A stretch of 64,000 bases of DNA, taken from contig JANVFP010000014.1 in NCBI GenBank assembly GCA_027919835.1, positions 620,001 through 684,000 on the forward strand, read 5' to 3'. Positions 22,651 to 34,361 of this stretch are shown here, in pieces. The position numbers were made by a program, and so were the translations under genes. Source of the DNA: Lentinula raphanica (taxonomy: Eukaryota; Basidiomycota; Agaricomycetes; Agaricales; Omphalotaceae). The notes under the pieces were generated by a model. The model had not been told where the DNA came from and did not search any database. It worked only from the letters and a program-made list of their open reading frames with translations. Each line of letters opens with the position of its first letter. Position 1 is the stretch's first letter.

Positions 22651-24564
22651 CCTCGATAAAGATAGATCGATAATCTATTCCAGGCGTGATACGGTCAAAA
22701 GATCCTGTTGCGAAAACGTTCACAGAGACGCGTCGAGATATCGAAACGTTTTCGAGAACTTGTCGAGCTTTATCAAGATTATAATTTTCGGGTTTTCGAG
22801 TTTTCGAGTTTCAAAATTGCGAAAAGTAGGAATCTATGAATTCTAACGAAAATCTTGTTCGGTCAACCAACGCGTTACCGAGGACAAAAACTGACAAGGG
22901 AAGTCATACCTCTTCTGCTTCGTTACTCCTAAGTCCTTCTGTGTATCTGTGTATCTGCGTATCTTCAAATACTCCTTCGGCGTAATTTCCCGCGTATCTT
23001 CTTATACTCCCCCGCGTCTTCGTACAACTTTCCGTCTTTCCGTCTTTCTTCTTTCAGAAAGGTATGGTATCGACAACGAACTAAGTCTCTAGTCCTTCCT
23101 GGCTTTCTTCACCGAGTTAGACACTGAGTAACTGAGGAAAAGATAGTTTCGACAAGCATAGGAATCAGTATGAGAAGGAGAAAAACGAGGATGAGAAACT
23201 ATGAGAGAGGACGAGAGAGAAATTAGAATCACGTACCCTGCACCGTATGTCCTCTTGTTCCTGTTATTATTCCTCTTACAATCTTGGTTTTCCTCTGACA
23301 GCTCTCGATCCACAACTCACACAACTCGTCTCTCGTCAGACCGTCGTGAAAAGCCGTCGTCGTGAACACCACCTCAAAGTTCCCGACGCGTGACGCGTAA
23401 CGACTAAAGCCAAAGAGTCGAACCTAGGAGTCCAAGTTCCAACGTTCAGACCGCTGAATCCTGATAGGATGGGGGGTTCTCGTATGTACAGTCTTTGACC
23501 GCGTAGGTGTTGAGGCCCCGTTGACGGACAACGTAACGCGTTATGGTGTGGTGTGGTTCGAACTAACGTGTGGTTCGTATGTTTCTGTCGGGCTTCTGTA
23601 CTTCTGTATTGAAGTATGCGTTCTATAACTTTCGATGTCGTTCAGAAACCCCATCCCATCTGGGAGAAACAGTACGAGCCCATGGTACTCACAGTTCACT
23701 AGACCCGAACACACTGCACTGCGGGCTTGAAGAGCTTGAAGAGCTCGAAGAGCAGTTCGACCGCGATACGTGGGTATGATCCCGAACTGACGAAAAACCA
23801 AGTTTGAATTTACACGCTCGCTTCAACGAAATCCCACCAGACCTTGAGCGTGAAGAACCTCGAGAACCTCGAGAGAAAGAACGAAGAACGTTGGACGAGA
23901 CGGTACTAGTAGGTAAACCCACCCTCCTTCAAAGATTCAGGATCACTAGCTTCAAGTACTGCTGAGAACTGCAAGATCCGGGCTTGCCGCGTTATGATCC
24001 TTCCTTAGCCTATTGAGAATAGAGAGATTCGAGGAGGAGAAAGGGAACCAGAGTAAATTGAGACCCCTTGAATTCCGAATCTTGATAGATGCATGACATG
24101 GCAAGACTGAAAACTTGAAATGACGTCTGGGGAGGGGGGCCAAGTTCCGTTCCGGACGTATTTATCGGCGTCGGAGGCTATCGGACTCCGGAGGGAGACA
24201 TGTGACACTGATATACAAGATATTTACAAGACTTATAGATATTAGCATCCTCGACGTTCGTCGTCGACGGTCATGAACTCGTACTACGTAGTGCCGCGAG
24301 GCGCGGACTGCAAAACCTCGTCGTTCGGATTCCAGGTTCAACCGCAACTACAACGTCAACGTCGTGCTCATTCAAGGTCATATTCAAGGTCAACCAGTAA
24401 CTAGTAACTAGTAACCGCTTATAATTTCTAGTAAGTACTCATCGACATCGCTGGCTATAAGTAGACATCGACCGTCGTCAACAAGACTTAGACTGTTGTC
24501 ATTGATGCACATTGCCCCCACCTTTCTATCAGGAATGCGCTGAACGTTATGAACTCCCAGCCTG
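22651..24564. other. long intergenic region upstream of the LKR/SDH gene
   Basis: About 1.9 kb between the LKR/SDH start and the stop of the next minus-strand gene. ORFs here start at non-ATG codons or have random composition. A B-box-like word on the minus strand near 23412-23425 lacks a foldable tRNA around it. Presumably promoter plus 3' UTR. Confidence 0.35.
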
Positions 24565-26101
24565 TCAAAGATCATGAACATCAACAACCAGCCAATCAGT
24601 GGGTATTTCAAACGACAGAGCAAGACGAATCACCTCTGGGCTCGAGCTCTGGCCACCGGCAGTACTCTGTCTTTGGTTTTGCCTACTAGGCCTCGGAGGA
24701 CGTTTGTACTTCCCATTCGCACTCTTCTCCTTTCGATTCATCCTCTGCCATCTCTTCTTCTCACTGCTCAATATCCTCGCTTCTTCCTCAGCCGTCACTT
24801 CCTAATAATTTGTTTTTCGAATGTTCTCCACTCGTCAGAAACGCCAAACCTAAACACAAAATGCACAAAGAACCTACCTTCGCCACTCCCTTTCTCAGTG
24901 GCGGCTGCTTTGTCATTTTCGGTTTCGGTCTCCAATCAGGAAGGTGATACCCCCTCACCCACTCCGTCTCACCCCGCAACCTCCAGTTGAACGCACACGG
25001 CGCCCTTGGATCCGGATAAGGAAAAATGATCATTCTCTGCCGCCAGTTATCACCGTTGTTGTCATGATCACCCAGCAAGGGAGGGGGTTTCTTCATCTTT
25101 GAAAAGTCCACCCTCATATTCACAGTCGGTATGAGAATATTATCGCGCACGGCATGTGTAAACACCGCCTCCTTCGGCTTCTCCTGCTTCTCCTGCTTCT
25201 CTTTCTCTTCTTCTTTCTCTTCTTCTTTCTCTTTCTCTTTCTTCTCCTTCTCCTTCTCCTCCTTCTCCTCCACCTTCTCCTCCACCATCTCCTTCTTCTC
25301 CTCCACCTTCTCCTCCACCTTCTCCTCCTCCTCCACCTCCTCCTTCTCCTCCACCTCCACCTCCTCTTCAGGCTCCCCAGGATCCTTCGTATACCCAAAC
25401 ACCCCAATCTCACTGCTCACTCGGAATTGGAGGTACTCCAATACTGCCTCGTCCAGCATCAGACGAGGCATAAAGTTAGGTCGGAGACGGTAATGGAACG
25501 AGGAGGAAGCGGAGGAAGCGGACGAGTTGGTGGGATTGGTGGGATTGGATCCGTTGGAGTTGGGTTTGGGTTTGGGTTTGGAGTTGACTTTGATTGTGGC
25601 TAGGAACTGAACTTCGATCATTCGATGTTTTAGTGGATTACGATCATCCTGGTGGTCCTCATCCTGATCGCCGTAGTAGTACTCGGATTGCGTGCTATGA
25701 GCATCGTCGTCGGCCGCCAGGGAAGGTTGCGGATTGTGTGAGAGTAAATGACTCTCCGAATCATGCTGCGAGTCGGACGGTGGGCGGTGTGGATCGGGTT
25801 TTGGTAAATGGACCTGTTGATGGGGAGATGAGGGAAATGGGAAACGGGAAACGGGAAATGGAAATAGGCATGGCGGTGGCCAACAAAGCGCAAGTAACGA
25901 TAACAGAATAACAGAATAACAGAACAACAGAACAACAGAAACAGAAAAGAAATAAGTTTCGTCAGTCTCACAAGGTTTCGGCGTCGAAGAACGAAATCCC
26001 CTTACGAGTTGACGTTGAGGGTCCATCGGGATCGCATACGTGACAGTACGAAGAGAACCGACGGCGAGGAGAGATACTACAGGAACAATGAACAAGCGCA
26101 T
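24565..26101 (-). CDS. putative secreted or membrane protein with long Glu/Lys tract
   Basis: I do not recognise the family. The ATG at 26101 gives MRLFIVPVVSLLAVGSLRTV, a signal peptide or anchor. The upstream GTG-initiated reading is not used. Preferred model: exons 26006-26101, 24878-25813, 24565-24801, giving 422 aa. If the T/C-rich 192-nt segment 25814-26005 is retained, which leaves the frame open, the product is 486 aa with a second hydrophobic segment. The last intron (24802-24877, GTAGGT..TTAG) is clear because it joins GVAK to EVTAEEEARIL. The middle region contains about 80 residues made almost only of Glu, Lys and Val, predicted coiled coil or disordered, flanked by ordered-looking blocks (FHYRLRPNFMPRLMLDEAVL; NWRQRMIIFPYPDPRAPCAF). 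The C-terminus is basic. Confidence 0.55.
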
Positions 26102-27095
26102 GGCCCGGGAGGTGTACACTCTATGTGTACTATGTAGTATGACGCTTGAGCTGGATGATTGGAAGCAGTGGGTGGTGGGAAACGTAACACGTTCGTCAAA
26201 TCGTCGATGGCTGGTGCAAGAAGTCCTAGTCGGGTACCGGTGCCAAGCTGTTGAGTATACTAGAGTAAGAGATATCTAGCGCTCGCGAGAGAGAGAGAGA
26301 GGGCGGGAGAAACTGTCCAGCAGGTTCTAAGGAAATCAACTGTACACTCCCATCGCATCTTATGTGTTCAGTTGTCCCGCTTAGTAGGGCATAGGGTAGT
26401 AAGTATGTATCTGGCACAATCGGAACTTGACGGGGACGGATAACAGATCATCTCCAGAAGCATATGGAGAGTTGAGTTATTTGGTTGAGTTTGAGTGATG
26501 GTGAGCACTGATGAACGATACTAGATAGTAGATAGTGATTTGGAAGCGTCCAGTGGCATCTGCAAACCCCAAAAGACTCCAGAGATCCCGGGTTGAGGTA
26601 GTTTAGCTAGCTCGAGACTCGATGGGGAGGCATATCGCGAGACTCTGGTCTCTAGAGGTCTCTAGAGGATGGAAGCGTTTTTCGTGCATCGGATGATTCG
26701 GATCAAGTTTGATTCCGGCCAACAATTGGGAATCATTCCCCTACTGTCCAGTGTCTGTTTACTCATCTTTACTCTAAATAGTTTCGCCCATGATGATTCA
26801 CTCTACTCTCTGAGTATGTTCGGTATGTATTTTGGAGTACTTAGCTGGAGTCTGTCACACATGTTTTCTGGATATTACAAAGTCACAAACTGTATTCACT
26901 GTTTCATTACTATCTGAACCTCATGAGGCCCTATGACGCCTCAATGCTCATGACATGTCTTTTCGGCAGCATATATAAGTAGGATAACTTTCCGAGCTCC
27001 CTGCCCCACTTCCACAACTTCCTGTAGAATCTAGTGTCTCGAAGGACCCAATTTTGTCAACATCAACCATAGTGATGGCCAATCATTGACAATAT
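26102..27095. other. intergenic region
   Basis: About 1 kb between two minus-strand genes. It contains a (ga)n tract near 26288-26302 and the palindromic words tctctagaggtctctagagg near 26649-26668. No supported gene. Confidence 0.35.
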
Positions 27096-27872
27096 TCAAG
27101 CAGTAGTCTGTAGATGATCATGATGATATTCAAAATCCTTGATCATCTGTTTAGCACTATTGGCCCAAGTATTCATTATGACCTCAAATTCTGTTCCCTT
27201 TGGATCAATTGTGCTTTTCGGTAGGTACACCAAATAACTGTCGGAACCTTCAAGGGCTTGGGTAGCATTTGTGCCACGGTAAAAATCATGGTGTCTTGAT
27301 TCAAGTGGATGTTTTCCCCTGTACAAACACATGAACTTGCCCCCTTGAAGACTTGTGTCAGGATCAAAAAGTGGTCCCACACAAGTTTTTGCTAGTATGG
27401 GTGCCTTAGCATAGCGCAGATAATCGGCCAGGACCAGATGAGACACAATCCTACAACCGGCAGCCTTCTCATCAGAATGTAATCTCAATAACACATCAGC
27501 GCGTTCCTTCTGAAATCCAAACACATTAACTTTTCCATCAAATTTGAATCTTTTAAGGTCGTTCATCCGACAAATATCTGGAAGTTTGTCTGGATTACAT
27601 TTTGAATGCATATTTAACTTGATTTCTTGATCTTGCTGAATAATGATCATAGCAGGATGACCCTCTAAACGAATGAAGATTAATAATTCATCTTCTGGTT
27701 TAACTTCAGTGGCTTTGTGGTCTTTGTGTTCCTCAATTTCGAGAGTGGATAGACCTATGACTCTTGGGACCGACAGTGCAGTGGGGCGAATGTATAATAT
27801 TCCTTCCTTCGGTACAGTGATGATGTATGTCAGCTTCTTGTCTTTGGGATGAGATGGAGTTAAAGTAGCCAT
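27096..27872 (-). CDS. intronless protein of unknown function (258 aa)
   Basis: A single open frame on the minus strand. The ORF extends to a TTG at 27941, but the first ATG is at 27872 and a TATA box lies at 27949-27955, so transcription should begin near 27920 and the ATG at 27872 is the sensible start. The protein begins MATLTPSHPKDKKLTYIITV, has no signal peptide or clear transmembrane segment, and is rich in charged residues and beta-like hydrophobic alternation (ELLIFIRLEGHPAMIIIQQD). I see no known motif. The absence of introns in 777 bp contrasts with most neighbours and could mean a recent origin, a retrocopy or a lineage-specific family. Confidence 0.6.
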   Translation of the reverse strand: MATLTPSHPKDKKLTYIITVPKEGILYIRPTALSVPRVIGLSTLEIEEHKDHKATEVKPEDELLIFIRLEGHPAMIIIQQDQEIKLNMHSKCNPDKLPDICRMNDLKRFKFDGKVNVFGFQKERADVLLRLHSDEKAAGCRIVSHLVLADYLRYAKAPILAKTCVGPLFDPDTSLQGGKFMCLYRGKHPLESRHHDFYRGTNATQALEGSDSYLVYLPKSTIDPKGTEFEVIMNTWANSAKQMIKDFEYHHDHLQTTA

Positions 27873-28337
27873 TTGCGTTTGTCTAGGTGTGTGGACTTGG
27901 TTAAGGACTGCGTTGAGGGTAAAGATCAAAATGAGTATCAAGGCTCGGTTTTATACACAAAGAACCTGTTTGTGGCGTTGCAGAATTGCTTCATTATTTG
28001 GGCGAAAGATGTGATTCAAGAGTTTTACTGACTCAGAATATAAGTCACGGTGTTGACTTGAAGAACACTTTAAATGTGAGTTGTCTCACGACTAGACCAC
28101 ACCAAGGCTGTGAGTGAAGTTAGATGAATAGGAGAAGTGAATTGTGGAAGATTTATACCTTCATACCATCAACGAATGAAGGTGACTATGTCAGCTTTAT
28201 GCACTGCATTCACGAGTCATAGTAGAATGAGTCGTCGTATTAGAAGCAGAAATTGTGGCAACTGAGCTACAGCATTTCAATAAGTTACTGCAGGCGAAGT
28301 GAATCAGTAGACATCACAGCGGAAACAATTCTAGAAC
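27873..28337. other. intergenic region
   Basis: About 465 bp holding the promoter of the minus-strand orphan gene. Apart from its TATA box nothing stands out. Confidence 0.35.
27949..27955 (-). promoter_or_regulatory. TATA box of the intronless gene
   Basis: TATAAAA on the minus strand, 77 bp before the ATG at 27872. It argues against the longer TTG-initiated frame, which would begin only 8 bp after the box. Confidence 0.55.
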
Positions 28338-28853
28338 ATGAACATTGAACACACCGCCTTAGCTCGAACCACAAAACACTTTATGACTCCAGATCATAAC
28401 ATACATACATTCACCGAACAGAGAGAAAGATCCCGAACATACGGATCCTTGAAATACCGCCACATCTCTCTAGGGTCGCCGCCACATCTCGGCCAACATC
28501 GATTGTGGTTGCAACGTAGATGCTTCGAGTACTTGCTGTGTGTTGGGAAGGTCGACGTCAGACAAGTTAGATTCACGATTGATACCAGACCCGAAGAGCA
28601 AGTCTTCGTCGATCACCCATACCACCTGTGGCAAAACACATATCTCTCAACATTGAGCGTCGGAGACACTGTACAAGCCGGAGAACGCGTCGATCCAGCT
28701 CCAATATATCAGAAGATTCCATCGCTTCATACACGATCCTGCGCTGATCGTGAATCTAGTCCAATCGATACGACTTCCAAACGCAAGATCAAGTCCTCAA
28801 TCGTGAATATTATGCAGAAGACAAGCCATCGTGACGCCTTCTCGTTCCATTGA
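28338..28853 (+). CDS. possible gene of unknown function (weak)
   Basis: A 171-codon ATG-initiated frame (MNIEHTALARTTKHFMTPDH) with no recognisable motif. A polar frame in 28850-29185 (containing KFPDGERLDARIWDSLEDCW) lacks its own ATG and could be a second exon, but I could not find a splice pair that joins them convincingly. A minus-strand ATG frame at 28904-29188 competes with it. Treat as a candidate locus only. Confidence 0.2.
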   Translation: MNIEHTALARTTKHFMTPDHNIHTFTEQRERSRTYGSLKYRHISLGSPPHLGQHRLWLQRRCFEYLLCVGKVDVRQVRFTIDTRPEEQVFVDHPYHLWQNTYLSTLSVGDTVQAGERVDPAPIYQKIPSLHTRSCADRESSPIDTTSKRKIKSSIVNIMQKTSHRDAFSFH

Positions 28854-29185
28854 GTTCAAGCTCAAAACAGAACGGTGATGTGCAAGTGAAGACTGACGAC
28901 GTATTACCTGCGGCGTACATAGTCATCTTCGTCAAGGTTAGTGTACCGACTGCCGTACAGAAATTTGCGCGAGGGCTGCGAAAAGTCGATGTAGACATGA
29001 GTATGTCGAAGTTCCCCGATGGTGAACGTTTGGACGCTCGAATATGGGATAGTTTGGAAGATTGTTGGAAGCATCAGAAACGCCGAAAAAGAGGTGGCAA
29101 ATCGCTGAACGGCGATGAGAGCATCATGAACCTCGCTCTTTCCGACGACAGTCTCGATGAAACTGAACGCTCGCGAGTGCCCTGA

Positions 29186-31908
29186 CATCAGAACTTCTAA
29201 GGTTGGCTATTAGCGTAAGAAGGAAGCTGATTGGACGTACGACACGATTCTGCATTCTAACATCCCGCCCGTTCAACTCGGCGAGAGATCAGGATATCGG
29301 CGAAGGATCGCTATTGTCATATTGAGAGAGAATGGAACGAGGCGAGGCGAGGGTGGCTTGAAGCTGGCTTGAAGATGGTGGCGCCAACCATATGGTGGTC
29401 AGCATAGAGGGATCAACATCGATGAAGTTTATGAAGACATCTTCAGAGAGAGATGCATCGCCTAGAGGAAATTTGAAATGAGTCTTGCACCTAGCAAGAA
29501 AGTGAATAGTATAACTTACAAATATTCAGCTACCAATTGACCAAAGCCACCAGACTTGACCGAGAAAGAGTATACACCGTCGAAATCCTGAGATACAGTA
29601 ACACACGATCTCAGTAAAACAGCAGCACGATGCATACGAGACGACGTTTCGAGGATTGCGGAACGTAGAATCCTTCCATTCTCCGCACATGTTTTCAATC
29701 TTGTGGCGTTGTGGCGTCTTCAAGAGCGTTCCTGCGTTCTACCCAAACACCCCACTTTGGAAGAGATTGATCGACAACTACATCAAAGGAAGATGTGCTA
29801 CGTAGACTCGGTTGACCAGAAAGCGGTGGCATAATGGCAGGAGCTGAGAGAGGCTGAGAGCGTGAAGATGAAAGCAGAGTCGATGGACACTTGGTGATAG
29901 ATTCATGCTGCACATGTTTCCGGAGTCCACAAGAGGTGAAACCAGCATGTGATTGGAGGGTTGGAGGAGGTTTAGGAAAGACGTGGCCTGATGTGACGAG
30001 GAAATTGACAACGACTACGAGACAGAAAGAGACTCTAAGAGACTTACTCTCCACTGCACGGAGAGTACAGCCCCGAAAAGTTGCGCGTTATCCTTGTCGA
30101 TAGACCCTAGTAGTTTTTCAGGGCATGAGGCGATATTTCCGAGCGATTGATAGTTCTGCCGTTTACAAAATTATTGAAAGTCCAGCCTTGCAGGTCCTAA
30201 GCACAAATCGTGGTGGCGTATTAACGCGTTACAGAGCATATTCTACAATGTGATGAGTTGCTGTGGCTCCAATGTGAGGTGTTGAGGACACATACGGGCA
30301 CACTGATTCATTCCCTGTGCTCCGATACGGAGCCTCTGGAGCGACAGATTGTGCAATTCCCTCCTGATTTCTGAAACCGAATCATTCTGAGTCCTGACGA
30401 TGGACACGTTGACTGAAGGGCCAGCTTGAGCAAAAAAAGGAAGTGGGTGCGTATCTATGAGAACAGGCTTGCATAACGAGCTAGGAGTCTCAGTCTTCAG
30501 ACGACCATGGACTGCAGCATGATGATTGTTGAAGACAGAGACGCGGTCATCGGCGATCGCCGAAGGGACCGGATCGAGTCTCGAGACACGAATTCCGGCA
30601 ATCATAGGCCGAACGCCGACGATACGTACTACGCCGTACGGTACCAGACGATACCCTACGATACCTTGGTCCTTTCCTTATGAAAACAGCTTCGACGACG
30701 ACAAGCAATGGTCTTAGACATTACCTTCTGGAAGCATCAACTGCATGCTCAAGACTTCTAGTATCTATCTCACGGATTTCCTAACTATGCTTTGAGCCTT
30801 GCGCTCATTCCCGCTGTCGCCTTTTACCATCTTCAGAGAGTCAGCATTCGCTGCACGAAAGACAATCGGGTCGGTTGTTCCAGGCTTTGTTATGTGGAAC
30901 CCTGTGGAACCCCATCTTCAGGTCGTCCTGGAAGCTGGATCTGCGTAATCTGGTTCCTTTCTTCCTTCCGAAACTTTCAATGATTTTCAGGCAACGAGTT
31001 ATTGCCAAAGGGGGCTAATAAGCGCCGTATTTTTTCAGCGTTCAAACGTTCAAGCTCTTTATACAAGATGCGCCTTGATCGCACAAACGAAGTTGATCGA
31101 AACTGAGTTGAGCGGGAGACCTCAGGAGACCTTTCCAAATTCCAAAACGCCTCAGAAATCATCACTCGGACTTGGACGGTTTTTGTGGATATCTACTTTA
31201 GTAGCTGTGATAGTACTAAATATCTGCCCCTCTGATATTCTTGCTGTTCTTCATTCGAGTGGGGGAGAATAACTCTAGGCTTGAGTAGTGACGACGATCA
31301 GGATCGACGCTAGAGAGGAGTGGAGAGGTCTTTTCTATTGGGTGTATACTAACTGTAAATTTGATTGCCCAGCATCACACTCGGAGGGTAAGACCTTTGA
31401 ACGCGTCTCAGCTCTGCTCGAGCAATGAAATGATGAGAACGGGGCTTATCATGGAGCGAAGAATATATCCCTATTTCTCCGAAAATGTCTAGTTCATGCT
31501 GAGCTGATAGGTAGAGAACTTTCAAGTATCAGGGCCTTTTGCGGGTTGTCATGAGGAAAAGAGGCTGTGGATTCGAGTGACCTTTTCAAAAATGCCAGCC
31601 AAATGATGACACTATGCTTACCCATTATCATATACAGCTTTTCCTCTCAGCTCTGTGTCTAGACGTGCAAATCAAGTCCGTCATTCCCCATGTGCACTGC
31701 AATGAACAGTGATTGAATAGAACGACTTTGTCAGCCACGTGGTAGAATCACTAATTCTCTTCTTTGAACTTTTCAGAAGAAGTTAAGCGCTTAAGCGCCC
31801 TGACACAGGATCCGCCGACCCCGTATGCTTTTATAACGACCATTGATGAAACGTCCGCCCAGTGTAGAGTCTTTTCCCTCGTTTCCTACTCGATAACCCA
31901 AGTGACAA
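29186..31908. other. gene-poor region
   Basis: About 2.7 kb without a supported gene. A minus-strand frame at 29695-30054 begins at GTG (hydrophobic, then Ser/Pro-rich) and might be an internal exon. Other ORFs are short or start without ATG. No obvious repeats or transposon motifs. Confidence 0.35.
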
Positions 31909-34108
31909 ATGTCTGCAGGATTGTCCGTCGCTGCACCTCGAAAATACGTTTTCAAGGAGCCCACGAAACAACTACGGAGAGGAAAAGCGTGTTTGAATTG
32001 CAGGTGTGTTTGACTTGAATTTCGTTAGCACGCGACCTGATTCATGGATTCGAAGATATCACAAAATTGTGAGTCTCTGTTGCGAGTCGGTCACTTTCCT
32101 AAGTCGCAGACAACTCACAAGCGGAGATAGAAATGTGATGGAGTGAAGCCAGTCTGTGGATCATGCACGCGTCTTCCTCGAGATGAGGACTGCGAATACG
32201 CAGGTGGTCCCTCCAAGACGAAGGAACTAGAACAACGACTTGCGGATCTCAAAGCACGCGTTCGTGAACTGGAAAGTCCTGAGATGACTAGTTTGGGAAC
32301 GCATACCCCGAAGACGTTTTCAATGCCAACGTTCATAACTAACAGTGGCTCTGGTGAGAATCGCATCCAACACGATGGTCACAGAATGCTCAAACTCATG
32401 ACGTGCAGACTATACGAACACCTCACCAAGTCCCCGGTCTACCTATGTACCGCTACTCGATTCCCCCGTACGTTCATTACATCCAGTCATAGACTTAATC
32501 TTACCCTTCTCGTAGGAGCCCTCTTCCTCCATCGTCGCTATGTTGTAAGTGGATCCTCAAAGAGTTCATCCAACCAGATCGCTGAACATGTATCACCAGG
32601 CTCGGAAATTTTCTTCCTTCAGCACAACAATTCGGATTCTTCCTCCACCTCGACCGGTTCAGGTCTGCTGCCTTGCAACAAGCTCCATTCGGGGACAACT
32701 CTAGGCCTTCCCCAGCCCTACTCAATACAGCTTATCTGTGGGGTGCACATCTTTCGCCGTTGGACGCACTTCGCGTAAATGAAACCGTATTCTTAAAACG
32801 GGCTCTCCAGCAAGTCTCCGTCGAGATCCCAAGCGCGATTCATTCAACTCAAATCATGCACACCATCCAAGCCGAAGTCCTGCTCTCCATGTACTTCTTC
32901 CAGAAGAATCAACTACTCGAAGCCGAGTTCCATCTGAACGGCGCTGTCTCCCTCGCGCAGTCGGCAGGATTTCATCACATTCGTTCAGACAGGATCTTCT
33001 CGTCGCCGGTAGTGAGCGTGCATATGGAGACCGAGATGTTCGTCCCTCCTGCCCGCGACGTGATAGAAGAGGGCGAGCGAATCAACGGCTTTTGGGCTGT
33101 GTATTGTCTCCATAGACTTATCTCGATCACGCTGGGAACTGCGCCAAAGTGTTTCGGTGGTCTGGATACTCCTTGCCGCGAGATTGACACCCCTTGGCCT
33201 CAAGAATACGAGCTTGTACGTGATTTGAAGTACTCTTCGATGTCACTGTCTGCCTATCGGCTTATTACCGACCACAGGGCTTATACAATGGCGGAGTATC
33301 TGGACACTCCACGATAGACCGCTTTATACATGATGAACTCTCCACCTTCGATTTGATATCTGATCTGAGCTCGTATACCAAAGCCGTTGTCATTCTTCAC
33401 TCGGCGACTGCTTTGACGCATCAGTTCAATCGTGGTGAGTAACTGATTCACCATAGCGCTTTTTCAAGTATCGCTCAATTCTATCCATGTAGGCATTGAG
33501 TCGGAAGACGCGTATGCAGCTTTCACAAACGAATGCATCACAATCGACAACTTAATCACACGATTTCACTGTTCACTCCCTCCGTTTGACTCTGGTGACT
33601 TTTCCCAATCCGTCCAGAAACAATCCAGCTCCAGTGCTCGGGGCTCCCTCGTTCTGACACACATCCTAGTCTCCTGTGCTTACATGCAGATTCAGAACCT
33701 CTTTGCGTCTTGTGGAATCTTTGGTGCCTTGGATCGCTGTCTCGACACAGCCCAGAAGGTCATGAGTATTCTCAATGACGTGAACCAGCTGGGCCTGCCG
33801 CCCTTCAATCCTATTCTAGGGACACTTTGTGCTATGACTTGTAGCGTCTTTGGTGAACAGATAGCTCGGGCAGAAATGCTGGGGAGCTGGAAATATGATA
33901 GCCCAGGGATCATCTCTCCAAGTTCACATATGGATCTCAATCTTCTCCGACAAAGCTTCAAATCAGGACTGACCACAATGTCTATACTCGCAATGGATAG
34001 TCCACTTATGAGTGAGTATTTTTCATATCATTACTGCCAAATCGACACTCAACGTATACAGGATATCAACTGGGCAAACTCCAGAACTCTTATCCTTTCA
34101 TATATTAA
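31909..34108 (+). CDS. Zn2Cys6 fungal transcription factor
   Basis: Nine exons: 31909-32003, 32056-32068, 32131-32353, 32409-32467, 32516-32544, 32600-33215, 33278-33434, 33493-34011, 34062-34108, for 585 aa. The Gal4-type binuclear cluster is C28-x2-C31-x6-C38-x6-C45-x2-C48-x8-C57 and is split over three exons; the second is a 13-nt exon coding RYHKI. A heptad-like coiled coil (KELEQRLADLKARVRELE) follows, as in dimerising members. The middle and C-terminal part resembles the fungal transcription factor middle homology region (QFGFFLHLDRFR, LLNTAYLWGAHLSP, NGFWAVYCLHRLISITLG). Nuclear, DNA-binding; target genes unknown. It is convergent with the RING gene to its right. No metabolic gene cluster lies next to it. 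Confidence 0.88.
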
Positions 34109-34361
34109 TCGAAGTCGATGCTATGATTTGCCTCATTCCACTAATGATTATATCCTGTAATGTCTTTTTTCCCTCGTACTTCATCTTCCCGGGACCATTC
34201 AATCTTCGGACAACGCTGTATCCCTATGTCGCTAATGTCTTGTATTTCTACAAATAAGATATCCTAATCAATCGAATCAATCGTCGATGTTCTTACAGGT
34301 TACATGTTGAGCACTGGGAACAAATATTTCACCCATAAATACGATCGGAAAGTCCAGAAGT

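Noticed and set aside
22160..22723. 187-codon acidic ORF overlapping the LKR/SDH N-terminus
   Set aside because: Begins at GTG and is an alternative frame over microsatellites; the other frame runs directly into the conserved LKR start.
23395..23430. tRNA-like B-box (ggttcgactct on the minus strand)
   Set aside because: The flanks do not form a T arm or an acceptor stem.
27873..27941. Longer start of the intronless gene with hydrophobic N-terminus MILILIF
   Set aside because: The first codon is TTG, and the TATA box is only 8 bp upstream, so this stretch is most likely 5' UTR.
28904..29188. Minus-strand 94-codon ORF
   Set aside because: ATG-initiated, but the plus strand of the same stretch has a more protein-like charged composition; neither can be confirmed.
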